NCBI RefSeq assembly: GCF_004134825.1
Contig: NZ_SDPN01000022.1
Coordinates: 1 to 62,414 of the forward strand
DNA length: 62,414 bases
Reading direction: 5' to 3'
Source of the DNA: Agromyces albus
Lineage (GTDB): Bacteria > Actinomycetota > Actinomycetes > Actinomycetales > Microbacteriaceae
Shown: positions 42,559 through 56,322 of the stretch, piece by piece
How the letters are laid out: each line of letters begins with the position of its first letter
Numbering within the stretch: position 1 is the first letter of the stretch
Notes under the pieces: generated by a model
What the model was told of the DNA's origin: nothing
The model's input: only the letters and a program-made list of their open reading frames with translations
Databases searched by the model: none
Program-made: the position numbers and the translations under genes

Positions 42559-43164
42559 TTACTTCTTCTGCGAGAGCTGCTCGATGATCGCCTGCGAGAC
42601 GTCTTTCATCGTGAGCCTGCGGTCCATGGAGGCCTTCTGGATCCAGCGGAACGCCTCGGGTTCGGTGAGGCCCATCTTCTCGTTGAGCAGGCCCTTCGCC
42701 CGGTCGACGAGCTTGCGGGTCTCGAATCGCTCGACGAGGTCGCCGACTTCGGCTTCGAGCGCGATGATCTGGGCGTGGCGGGCCAAGGCGATCTCGATCG
42801 CGGGCAGCAGGTCGTTCGGCGTGAACGGCTTCACCACGTAGGCGAGGGCGCCGGCTTCGGTCGCGCGCTCGACGAGCTCCTTCTGGCTGAACGCCGTGAG
42901 GAGCACGACCGGGGCGATGTGGCCCTTCGAGAGGCGTTCGGCCGCGGAGATGCCGTCGAGCTGCGGCATCTTCACGTCCATGATCACGAGGTCGGGACGA
43001 AGCTCCGTCGCGAGTGCCACCGCGGTCTCGCCGTCACCGGCCTCTCCAACGACCTCGAAGCCGTTGTCGCGAAGGATCTCGACGATGTCGAGGCGGATGA
43101 GCGACTCATCCTCCGCCACGACCACGCGCCGTGGCGCCGACTGGGTGCTTTCGGTGTCTGTCAC
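42559..43164 (-). CDS. pdtaR: ANTAR-domain response regulator (PdtaR-like)
   Basis: 201-residue response regulator that acts on RNA. The receiver domain has the phospho-acceptor in LVIMDVKMPQLDG near residue 62 and the conserved lysine in YVVKPFTP. The C-terminal ANTAR domain (RKLVDRAKGLLNEKMGLTEPEAFRWIQ) binds paired hexaloop RNA stems to stop transcription termination. The kinase partner (PdtaS) is not in the window. The GTG has an anti-Shine-Dalgarno-like upstream (CCTCC); a TAGGCT box 7 nt before it predicts a leaderless mRNA. Confidence 0.92.
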   Translation of the reverse strand: MTDTESTQSAPRRVVVAEDESLIRLDIVEILRDNGFEVVGEAGDGETAVALATELRPDLVIMDVKMPQLDGISAAERLSKGHIAPVVLLTAFSQKELVERATEAGALAYVVKPFTPNDLLPAIEIALARHAQIIALEAEVGDLVERFETRKLVDRAKGLLNEKMGLTEPEAFRWIQKASMDRRLTMKDVSQAIIEQLSQKK

Positions 43165-43171
43165 GGAGGAA

Positions 43172-43177
43172 AGCCTA
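43172..43177 (-). promoter_or_regulatory. Candidate -10 (TAGGCT) for leaderless pdtaR
   Basis: TAGGCT, TTCCTCC, then GTG. It lies back-to-back with a plus-strand TATTCT in front of the tRNA. Confidence 0.48.
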
Positions 43178-43180
43178 CGG

Positions 43181-43186
43181 TATTCT
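43181..43186 (+). promoter_or_regulatory. Candidate -10 (TATTCT) for tRNA-Leu
   Basis: TATTCT ends 14 nt before the mature tRNA 5' end. The two divergent promoters share only 36 bp, so their -35 regions must overlap the opposite gene. Confidence 0.4.
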
Positions 43187-43200
43187 GAGCAGGGCCCTTG

Positions 43201-43283
43201 GCCGGTGTGGCGGAATGGCAGACGCGGAGCACTCAAAATGCTTTGCCCGAAAGGGCGTGTGGGTTCGACCCCCACCACCGGCA
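43201..43283 (+). tRNA. tRNA-Leu(CAA)
   Basis: Acceptor arm GCCGGTG pairs with CACCGGC, discriminator A. The anticodon stem GAGCA/TGCTT carries the loop CTCAAAA, giving anticodon CAA (codon UUG). The long variable arm GCCC-GAAA-GGGC marks a class II tRNA, and the T arm GGGTTCGACCCCC is normal. The 3' CCA is not encoded. Confidence 0.95.
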
Positions 43284-43307
43284 CCGATGACCGGCGCTCA
43301 CTGGCGC

Positions 43308-43760
43308 TCAGCCCGGAGCGGCGTCGCGGAGAAACGCATTGCGTCGCTCGATGAGACGCTGAAGGTACGGGCCGACGACGAGCTCCGCGAGCCATCCGAG
43401 CACGCCCAGCGGCGCCACGAGGCGCACCCGGTCGATCATGATGGTTCCGCCGCCGGAATCGGGCATGAACCGGTGCTCGTGACGGAAGGACCGGAACGGC
43501 CCCTTCACCTGCTCGTCGACGAATACGTGGGGCGGCGACATCCGCGTGATCCGGCTCGTCAGGCGGATCGGCACCCCGAAATGCCAGGCGCGCCAGGTCA
43601 CCTCCTCGTCGAGGCCGATGAGGCCTGAGGTGACGCCCGCGACGGCATGCTCGCGCGAGGCGGCCATCGACGCCGTGTGCGCGTCGATGCTCCTCGACCG
43701 GTCGAATGCCTCCTGCACGCTGAGCGACAGGCGAGTGCGGCATTCGAACTCGACGGTCAT
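43308..43760 (-). CDS. SRPBCC (START-like) family protein
   Basis: 150-residue single-domain protein of the START/Bet v1-like superfamily, which binds hydrophobic ligands. The N-terminal beta strand MTVEFECRTRLSLSVQEAFDRSRSIDAH and the C-terminal long helix (LAELVVGPYLQRLIERRNAFL) fit ligand-binding coenzyme Q/cyclase-like members. Function unknown. The ATG follows a hairpin and a CAGAAT hexamer 6 nt upstream, an imperfect leaderless-type box. Convergent with the tRNA. Confidence 0.8.
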   Translation of the reverse strand: MTVEFECRTRLSLSVQEAFDRSRSIDAHTASMAASREHAVAGVTSGLIGLDEEVTWRAWHFGVPIRLTSRITRMSPPHVFVDEQVKGPFRSFRHEHRFMPDSGGGTIMIDRVRLVAPLGVLGWLAELVVGPYLQRLIERRNAFLRDAAPG

Positions 43761-43777
43761 ACCCGCATTCTGGCATG

Positions 43778-43815
43778 CGTCGGGCCCGGCACCCCGTGGG
43801 GTGCCGGGCCCGACG
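43778..43815 (-). terminator. Hairpin terminator after pyk
   Basis: Perfect 18-bp stem CGTCGGGCCCGGCACCCC with its complement and a nominal 2-nt loop, 8 bp after the pyk stop. It separates pyk from the co-directional SRPBCC gene. Confidence 0.82.
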
Positions 43816-43823
43816 GGCTGCGG

Positions 43824-45239
43824 TTAGAGCACCTCGCCCACGACGTGCACGCGCACGTCGTTGGTGGTGCCGGGGATTCCGGGAGGGGAACCCGAGATGA
43901 TGACGACCTTCTCGCCCTTGGCCGCCTTGCCGGTCTTCGCGAGCACGTCGTCGACCTGTCCGACCATCTGGTCGGTGTGGGTCACGCGGTCGACGACGAA
44001 CGACTCGACGCCCCAGTTCAGCGCCATACGGCGCCGGATGGCGGGGTCGGGCGTGAAGGCGAGGATGGGGATCTCGGAGCGGAGCCGCGACATCCGGCGC
44101 ACCGACTCCCCCGACTCGGTGAACACGCAGAGGTACTTCGCGCGAACGAAGTCGGCGACCTCGACGGCCGCGAGCGTGATCGCGCCGGCCTGCGTGCGCG
44201 GCTTGGTGCCGAGCGGCAGGATGCGGTCGAGCCCGTGCTGCTCGGTCGACTCGACGATGCGGGCCATGGTCTGCACCGTGACGACGGGATACTCACCGAC
44301 GCTCGTCTCTCCGGAGAGCATGACCGCGTCGGCGCCGTCGAGCACCGCGTTCGCGACGTCGGAGGTCTCGGCTCGCGTCGGGACCGGGCTGTGGATCATC
44401 GACTCGAGCATCTGCGTCGCCACGATGACGGGCTTGGCGAGGCGGCGGGCGATCTCGACTGCGCGCTTCTGCACGATCGGCACTGCCTCGAGCGGGAGCT
44501 CGACGCCGAGGTCGCCTCGCGCGACCATGATCGAGTCGAACGCCTCGGCGATCTCCTCGAGCGCGTCGACGGCTTGCGGCTTCTCGATCTTCGCGATGAC
44601 CGGCACGCGCCGGCCGACCTCGTCCATGATCTCGTGCACGCGCGTGATGTCGGAGGCGTTCCGCACGAACGACAGGGCGATGAGGTCGGCGCCGAGTTCG
44701 AGGCCCCAGCGGAGGTCGTCCTCGTCCTTCTCGGAGAGCGCGGGAACGTTGACCGCGACACCCGGGAGGTTGATGCCCTTGTTGTTCGACACGGGGCCGG
44801 CCACCACGACTCGAGTCGTGACGACGGTGCCGTCGGTCTCGACCACCTCGACGCGAACCTTGCCGTCGTCGATGAGGAGGAAGTCGCCCGCGCTCACATC
44901 GTCGGGCAGGCCCTTGTAGGTCGTGCTGACGATCTCCTTCGAGCCGATGATGTCGTCGGTCGTGATCTTGAACGTGTCGCCAGCGGCGAGCTCGTATGGC
45001 CCGCCGTCGAACTTGCCGAGCCGGATCTTCGGGCCCTGCAGGTCGACGAGTACAGCAACCGCCCGGCCCGAGTCGTTCGCGGCCTTCCTGATGTTCTGGT
45101 AGACCCCCTCATGCACGTCGTAGGTGCCGTGGCTGAGGTTCATGCGAGCGACGTCGACGCCCGCATCGATGATCGCCCGGATCTGTTCGTAGCTCGACGT
45201 CGCCGGGCCGAGGGTGGCGACGATCTTCGCTCGTCTCAT
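43824..45239 (-). CDS. pyk: Pyruvate kinase
   Basis: Final glycolytic enzyme, phosphoenolpyruvate plus ADP to pyruvate plus ATP. It has 471 residues. Motifs are MRRAKIVATLGPATSS at the start, PVIAKIEKPQAVDAL with the active-site lysine near residue 220, and VMLSGETSVGEYPV near 315. ATG with AGGAG upstream. It stands alone between two hairpins. Confidence 0.96.
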   Translation of the reverse strand: MRRAKIVATLGPATSSYEQIRAIIDAGVDVARMNLSHGTYDVHEGVYQNIRKAANDSGRAVAVLVDLQGPKIRLGKFDGGPYELAAGDTFKITTDDIIGSKEIVSTTYKGLPDDVSAGDFLLIDDGKVRVEVVETDGTVVTTRVVVAGPVSNNKGINLPGVAVNVPALSEKDEDDLRWGLELGADLIALSFVRNASDITRVHEIMDEVGRRVPVIAKIEKPQAVDALEEIAEAFDSIMVARGDLGVELPLEAVPIVQKRAVEIARRLAKPVIVATQMLESMIHSPVPTRAETSDVANAVLDGADAVMLSGETSVGEYPVVTVQTMARIVESTEQHGLDRILPLGTKPRTQAGAITLAAVEVADFVRAKYLCVFTESGESVRRMSRLRSEIPILAFTPDPAIRRRMALNWGVESFVVDRVTHTDQMVGQVDDVLAKTGKAAKGEKVVIISGSPPGIPGTTNDVRVHVVGEVL

Positions 45240-45290
45240 GTGGTTGTGCTCCTGGTGTTCCGCGCCGAAGCGCTGATTCGGGGGTCGCGG

Positions 45291-45306
45291 CGCGCCGTGC
45301 GGCGCG
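45291..45306 (-). terminator. Weak hairpin after gltD
   Basis: CGCGCC-GTGC-GGCGCG, 6-bp arms, in the 74-bp gltD-pyk spacer. It is a possible terminator for the gltBD operon, but such short GC repeats are common here. Confidence 0.35.
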
Positions 45307-45313
45307 TCGGGGT

Positions 45314-46771
<1,458 letters not shown>

Positions 46772-46824
46772 GCGACACCTCCAGGGTCTCGGGGAGCACA
46801 GCTCGGGTCCAGACGACCGTCGAT

Positions 46825-51402
<4,578 letters not shown>

Positions 51403-51513
51403 GTGGACCGTCCTCATCAACTAGTTGTCAGCGGGGGACGTCGTCGGCCCTGCAAGGGGATGTCGCGGCGCATGGTGCGGCGTCGCGTTCGGTGAACGTG
51501 GTGAATGGGCGTC

Positions 51514-52518
51514 CTATGGTGAGGGTGACCGGCTCGAGCTTGTGGCTGCGGTCTCGCCCGTGTCGTTCCCGCCCTCGACGTCATCGTCGAGAGAGTCGGA
51601 GTCGGACTCGGTTTCGTCCGAGTCTACCTCAGCGTCGGCGCCCTTCCATTCACGGCCAGGTTCGTAGGGCGTCGGCTCGTCGCCGGTGTGCCTTCGGCTC
51701 TGTACTACGAAGATCACGATGCCGAGCAGGATGGCCGCGAACGACGCCCACACGTTGACCCGGATGCCGAGGAACATCTCGCTCGGGTCGACCCGGATCG
51801 ACTCGAAGAACGAGCGACCGAGGCCGTACCAGATGAGGTAGACGCCCAACGCCTTGCCCCAGCGCAGGTTGACCTTGCGCTCGAGGAAGAGGATGAGGGC
51901 GACGCCGGCGAGGTTCCAGACGATCTCGTAGAGGAACGTCGGGTGGAACAGCGTGCCGTCTTCGAGCCCAGCGGGGAACTGCGCGTTGTCGGCCGAGATC
52001 TCGAGGCCCCATGGCAGGTCGGTCGGCAGGCCGTACAGCTCGTGGTTGAACCAGTTGCCGAGCCGGCCGGTGGCCTGCGCGAGGAGGAGGCCGGGCGCGA
52101 GTGCGTCGGCGAACGACCAGAAGCGGATGCCGGTCATACGGCATCCGATGTACGCGCCGACCGCGCCGCCGATGAGCGAGCCGTAGATGGCGTTGCCGCC
52201 CTCCCAGATGTTCCAGATCGCACCGGGCTCGAACGGATTCCAGACGTTCGCGCCCTCGTAGAAGTAGTCACCGGGGTGCGTGAGCACGTGGTACAGCCGC
52301 GCGCCGATGATTCCGAGCGGAACCGCCCACAGCACGATGTCGAGCACGATGCCCGGCTCGGCTCCGCGCTTCGTGAGGCGACGCGAGGTCATGATCGTCG
52401 CGAGGACGATGCCGAGCAGGATGCAGAGCGCGTAGGCGCGGATCGACACCGTGCCCCAGGGCATGGGGATCTCGAAGCCGTCCCATTCGGGGCTCGGGAT
52501 GCTGAACGCTGCGATCAC
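51514..52518 (-). CDS. lgt: Prolipoprotein diacylglyceryl transferase
   Basis: Membrane enzyme that adds diacylglycerol to the lipobox cysteine of prolipoproteins such as the binding protein coded at 32668. It has 334 residues with seven membrane helices. Signature stretches are GRLGNWFNHELYGLP near residue 145 and FHPTFLYEIVWN. The last 50 or so residues form an acidic, serine-rich cytoplasmic tail (DAEVDSDETESDSDSLDDD) that is not part of the conserved enzyme. trpA-lgt is the conserved actinobacterial order. Confidence 0.95.
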   Translation of the reverse strand: MIAAFSIPSPEWDGFEIPMPWGTVSIRAYALCILLGIVLATIMTSRRLTKRGAEPGIVLDIVLWAVPLGIIGARLYHVLTHPGDYFYEGANVWNPFEPGAIWNIWEGGNAIYGSLIGGAVGAYIGCRMTGIRFWSFADALAPGLLLAQATGRLGNWFNHELYGLPTDLPWGLEISADNAQFPAGLEDGTLFHPTFLYEIVWNLAGVALILFLERKVNLRWGKALGVYLIWYGLGRSFFESIRVDPSEMFLGIRVNVWASFAAILLGIVIFVVQSRRHTGDEPTPYEPGREWKGADAEVDSDETESDSDSLDDDVEGGNDTGETAATSSSRSPSP

Positions 52519-52576
52519 TCGGGCTGCTGCCTTTCCTCATGAAGCCGACGGCCGCGAGGGCCTCAGTCAGCGTACT

Positions 52577-53362
52577 TCACTCGCGACGGGTGCCGCGCGC
52601 CAGCTCCGCGGCCAGCGCTCCGGCCGCGGGAACGCCGCCCGTCGCGAGTGCGTTCACGAGGGCCGAGCCGACGATCGCACCGTCGGCGTACTCGAGCACC
52701 TCGGCCACCTGGGCCGCGGTCGAGATGCCGAGACCGACGCAGCTCGCCGGGGCGCCCGCGTCGGAGAGGCGTGCGACGAGCTGGCGCGCCGCCTGGTCGA
52801 CGTCGGTGCGGGCTCCGGTGATGCCCATCGTCGACACCGCGTAGACGAAACCGCGGCTCGCATCGACGGCCCGCCGGATGCGGGCGTCGCTCGACGTGGG
52901 CGCGGCGAGGAAGACGCGGTCGAGTCCGGTGCGCTCGGCTGCGGCGATCCACTCGCCCGCTTCGTCTGGAATGAGGTCGGGCGTGATGAGCCCCGCTCCC
53001 CCGGCGGCGGCGAGATCGTCGGCGAACCGGTCGACGCCGTACTGCACCACCGGGTTCCAGTAGGTCATGATGAGCACCGGGGCATCCGTGCGCTCGGTGA
53101 TGCGGCGCACCGCCTCGAACCCATGCGTGAGGCGGAAACCATTGGCAAGCGCCTGCTGGGTCGCGGCCTGGATGACCGGTCCGTCCATGACGGGATCGGA
53201 ATACGGGAGGCCGAGCTCGAGCACGTCGACGCCGTTCTCGACGAGCGCGACAGCAGCCTCCACGCTCTCGTCGAGGGTGGGGAATCCGACCGGCAGGTAG
53301 CCGATGAGCGCGCCATTCGCCTCGTCGTTGCGCCGGCGGATGACGGGACCAGCGGTTCTCAC
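52577..53362 (-). CDS. trpA: Tryptophan synthase alpha subunit
   Basis: Cleaves indole-3-glycerol phosphate to indole, passed to TrpB. It has 261 residues. The loop with the catalytic aspartate is [17 protein letters not shown] near residue 50, and the catalytic glutamate lies in the preceding [13 protein letters not shown] region. Its GTG overlaps the trpB stop (GTGA), so the subunits are made together. Confidence 0.95.
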   Translation of the reverse strand: MRTAGPVIRRRNDEANGALIGYLPVGFPTLDESVEAAVALVENGVDVLELGLPYSDPVMDGPVIQAATQQALANGFRLTHGFEAVRRITERTDAPVLIMTYWNPVVQYGVDRFADDLAAAGGAGLITPDLIPDEAGEWIAAAERTGLDRVFLAAPTSSDARIRRAVDASRGFVYAVSTMGITGARTDVDQAARQLVARLSDAGAPASCVGLGISTAAQVAEVLEYADGAIVGSALVNALATGGVPAAGALAAELARGTRRE

Positions 53363-54567
53363 TTGGGGTTCTCCTGGTCGTAGAGCTCGAAGTACGTCGC
53401 CGCCGTGTCCATGTCTTTGTCGCCGCGGCCCGAGAGGTTCACGAGGATCGTCGCGTCGGGGCCCAGCTCGCGTCCGAGCTCGAGGGTGCCCGCGAGCGCG
53501 TGCGCCGACTCGATCGCGGGGATGATGCCCTCGGTGCGGGTGAGCAGGCGCAGCGCGTTCATGGCAGCGGCATCCGTCACCGGCCGGTAGGTCGCCCGCC
53601 CGATCGCCGAGAGCCAGGAGTGCTCTGGGCCGACACCCGGATAGTCGAGGCCCGCCGAGATGGAGTGCGACTCGATCGTCTGGCCGTCGTCGTCTTGCAG
53701 GAGGTAGCTGCGGGCGCCGTGCAGCACGCCCGGGCGGCCGCGCGTGATGGTCGCTGCGTGGCGTTCGGTGTCGACGCCCTCACCGCCGGCCTCGAAGCCG
53801 TAGAGGGCGACGTCGGTGTCGTCGAGGAACGCGTGGAAGATGCCGATCGCGTTCGAGCCGCCGCCGACGCACGCGGCGACCGCGGTCGGCAGCGCACCCG
53901 TGAGGTCGAGCACCTGCTGGCGGGCCTCTTCGCCGATGATCTTCTGGAAGTCGCGCACCATCTCGGGGAACGGGTGCGGACCGGCGACCGTGCCGAAGAT
54001 GTAGTTCGTCGTGGCGACGTTCGTGACCCAGTCGCGCATGGCCTCGTTGATCGCGTCTTTCAGGGTGCGCGAACCCGCCTTCACCGCGACGACCTCGGCG
54101 CCGAGCAGGCGCATGCGGGCGACGTTCAGCGCTTGGCGCTCGGTGTCGACCTCGCCCATGTAGATGACGCAGTCGAGGCCGAAGAGCGCGGCGGCCGTCG
54201 CCGTTGCGACACCGTGCTGGCCGGCGCCGGTCTCGGCGATCACGCGGGTCTTCCCGATGCGCTTCGTGAGCAGCGCCTGGCCGAGCACGTTGTTGATCTT
54301 GTGCGAGCCGGTGTGGTTCAGGTCTTCGCGCTTCAGGATGACGCGGGCACCGCCCGCGTGCGCAGCGAATCGCGGCACCTCGGTGATGATCGACGGGCGT
54401 CCGGTGTAGCTGCGGCCGAGCTCGGCGAGCTCGGCTCCGAATCCGGGGTCGAGCTTCGCGAGGTCGTAGGCCTCGCCGAGCTCGTCGAGTGCTGCGATGA
54501 GCGACTCGGGCACGAATCGCCCGCCGAAGTCGCCGAAGTACGGACCGGTCTGCGCTCTGAGCGCCAT
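53359..54567 (-). CDS. trpB: Tryptophan synthase beta subunit
   Basis: PLP enzyme that joins indole and serine. It has 402 residues. The PLP lysine is in [11 protein letters not shown] near residue 90, and the phosphate loop is [10 protein letters not shown] near 235. The ATG before [15 protein letters not shown] was chosen, one base after the trpC stop; an upstream in-frame start would overlap trpC and has no family support. Confidence 0.95.
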   Translation of the reverse strand: MALRAQTGPYFGDFGGRFVPESLIAALDELGEAYDLAKLDPGFGAELAELGRSYTGRPSIITEVPRFAAHAGGARVILKREDLNHTGSHKINNVLGQALLTKRIGKTRVIAETGAGQHGVATATAAALFGLDCVIYMGEVDTERQALNVARMRLLGAEVVAVKAGSRTLKDAINEAMRDWVTNVATTNYIFGTVAGPHPFPEMVRDFQKIIGEEARQQVLDLTGALPTAVAACVGGGSNAIGIFHAFLDDTDVALYGFEAGGEGVDTERHAATITRGRPGVLHGARSYLLQDDDGQTIESHSISAGLDYPGVGPEHSWLSAIGRATYRPVTDAAAMNALRLLTRTEGIIPAIESAHALAGTLELGRELGPDATILVNLSGRGDKDMDTAATYFELYDQENPK

Positions 54568-54568
54568 G

Positions 54569-55339
54569 TCACACCGCCAGGAAAGCTGAGAGGTTGGCAA
54601 TCGGGTCGCCCGTCACGAGGGCTTCGCCGACGAGCACGACGTCGGCGCCCGCTGCGCGATAGTGGGCGACATCGTCGGCAGACTTCACCGCGGACTCGGC
54701 CACGCGGATCGTGCCCGCGGGGAAGCGAGCGGCGAGACGGCCGAACAGGTCGCGATCGAGCTCGAAGGTCGAGAGATCGCGGGCGTTGACGCCGATGAGC
54801 CGGGCACCGAGCGCCGCGGCTCGGTCGAGCTCCTCGGCCGAGTGGGTCTCGACGAGGGGCGTCATGCCGAGTTCGATGATGAGGTCGTAGAGCTCTCGGA
54901 GCTCACGGTCGTCGAGGGCCGCGACGATGAGGAGCACGAGGTCGGCGCCGGCGGCGCGCGCTTCGAGCACCTGGTAGGGCGTCGCGATGAAGTCCTTGCG
55001 CAGGATGGGCAGGGCAACCGCCGCACGCACCGCCTCGAGGTCGTCGAGCGATCCGCCGAATTTGCGCCCCTCGGTGAGCACGCTGATCGCGCTCGCGCCG
55101 CCGAGCTCGTAACTGCGCGCGAGTGCCGCCGGGTCGCCGATCGTCGCGAGCGCGCCGCGAGACGGGCTCGACCGCTTGATCTCGGCGATCACCTTCACGT
55201 GCGACGACGGCCGGAGCGCCTCGAGCGCGTCGAGCGCGGGCGGGCGCACGAGCGCGGCGGCCTCGACCTCGGCGAGGGGGCGCGCCTCACGGCGCACGAG
55301 TGAGTCGGCGACCGCGTTCGCGGTCAGTTCGGAGAGCAC
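54569..55339 (-). CDS. trpC: Indole-3-glycerol phosphate synthase
   Basis: Ring-closing step before TrpA. It has 256 residues, monofunctional. The signature [13 protein letters not shown] near residue 49, [12 protein letters not shown], and [15 protein letters not shown] near 175 are present. TrpF activity is not fused; in actinobacteria it usually comes from PriA, which is not in this window. GTG start, 3 bp after the DUF6704 gene. Confidence 0.95.
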   Translation of the reverse strand: MLSELTANAVADSLVRREARPLAEVEAAALVRPPALDALEALRPSSHVKVIAEIKRSSPSRGALATIGDPAALARSYELGGASAISVLTEGRKFGGSLDDLEAVRAAVALPILRKDFIATPYQVLEARAAGADLVLLIVAALDDRELRELYDLIIELGMTPLVETHSAEELDRAAALGARLIGVNARDLSTFELDRDLFGRLAARFPAGTIRVAESAVKSADDVAHYRAAGADVVLVGEALVTGDPIANLSAFLAV

Positions 55340-55342
55340 GTC

Positions 55343-55573
55343 TCAGTGCACCTTCGTGGTGACCTTCTCGCCGCCGACGCCGTAGCCGGCGCGCGCGAGG
55401 ACCCAGCCGACCACGAGACCGATGACGAGCAGCACCGCCGAAGCCCAGACGAGCCACTGCACGTCGAGGAAGAAGGCGACCGTGCCGATCACGAAGGCGA
55501 TGAGCATGATCGTGACGGAGGTCCACGCCGCGGGCGAGTGTCCGTGGCCGGGATCGTCGGTCTCAGTGCTCAT
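55343..55573 (-). CDS. Small trp-operon membrane protein with HGxxPAAW motif (DUF6704 type)
   Basis: 76-residue protein with two membrane helices (about residues 18-36 and 40-60) and the N-terminal motif HGHSPAAWT. Such proteins occur in the trp cluster of many actinobacteria; their function is unknown. The ATG with AAGGAG upstream was chosen. It is placed directly before trpC and may be its translational lead-in. Confidence 0.85.
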   Translation of the reverse strand: MSTETDDPGHGHSPAAWTSVTIMLIAFVIGTVAFFLDVQWLVWASAVLLVIGLVVGWVLARAGYGVGGEKVTTKVH

Positions 55574-55598
55574 GATGCTCCTTCGTTGCAAGATTCGA

Positions 55599-55627
55599 CG
55601 GCAAGTCTACCGGGCGCGGACTTGCCG
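55599..55627. other. Inverted repeat in the trp spacer upstream of DUF6704-trpCBA
   Basis: Arms CGGCAAGTC and GACTTGCCG, 9 bp each, with an 11-nt loop, in the 125-bp gap that is the only sizeable break in the trpE-to-trpA run. A TAGACT hexamer starts within it on the minus strand and could be an internal -10. It may be a processing site, internal terminator or operator. Confidence 0.45.
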
Positions 55628-55698
55628 CTGAGAATCGGGGAACCAGCGCGCGATCAGCTCCGCGCGAGGCGACGCTACCGGCTCCGCGCGGCCTCCGC

Positions 55699-56322
55699 TC
55701 ACCCCGTGGGGTCGTCGCCGCGACTGAGCTCGTCCCAGTCGTCGATGGCGCGGTCCGAGGCCGCTCGAGGCGCGGGTTCGGCGTGGTCGTCGGTCTCGGC
55801 GAGCCGTACGCCGCGGTACCGGCGCGAGGAGGCGGGCCACTTCGTGCCCGTCGCGAGCACGACGACGCCCGCGAGCACCACGAGCGCTCCGCCCGCGATC
55901 GCTGCGGCAGGCCAAGCCGATGCGGTGACGGATGCCAGGAGCTCGGCGGTCGGCCCGGCGCCCGAGACGCCCGTGGCATCCGTCACCGCCGGCGACACGG
56001 CCGCGACCGGATCGCCGATCGAGGTCGACGCGGCGAACACGATGGACGCGCCGAGGAGCACCTCGAGCACGCCGAGCACCATGCGGAGGCCTGGGCCGGC
56101 GAGCGCGAGCGCGGCGACGAGTGCGAGCCCCGCGAGTGAGAGTGCAGCGAGAGCGGGCGATGCGATGCTTCCAGCGACGGGGATGGCGTCGGCGGGCGTG
56201 CCGGCTCCTGCCCCGTCGGCGAGGCGGAGGTCGAACCAGGTCTGGCTCCACGAGAGCAGCGTGAGACCCGCGCCGACGATCGTCGCGATGATCGCGGGCG
56301 ACTTCATGCGCGAGGCGTTCAC
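55699..56322 (-). CDS. Trp biosynthesis-associated membrane protein
   Basis: 207-residue protein with four hydrophobic segments (near residues 6-25, 50-75, 78-95 and 130-155) and a charged C-terminal tail, the layout of the TIGR02234/Trp_oprn_chp family that lies between trpE and trpC in actinobacteria (Rv1610 type). Function unknown. The GTG overlapping the trpE stop (GTGA) was chosen; an ATG five codons later is an alternative. Confidence 0.85.
   Translation of the reverse strand: MNASRMKSPAIIATIVGAGLTLLSWSQTWFDLRLADGAGAGTPADAIPVAGSIASPALAALSLAGLALVAALALAGPGLRMVLGVLEVLLGASIVFAASTSIGDPVAAVSPAVTDATGVSGAGPTAELLASVTASAWPAAAIAGGALVVLAGVVVLATGTKWPASSRRYRGVRLAETDDHAEPAPRAASDRAIDDWDELSRGDDPTG

Noticed and set aside
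51418..51427. Palindrome CAACTAGTTG at the gltB start
   Set aside because: A 10-bp palindrome is expected many times by chance in 62 kb, and it has no second copy or promoter context.
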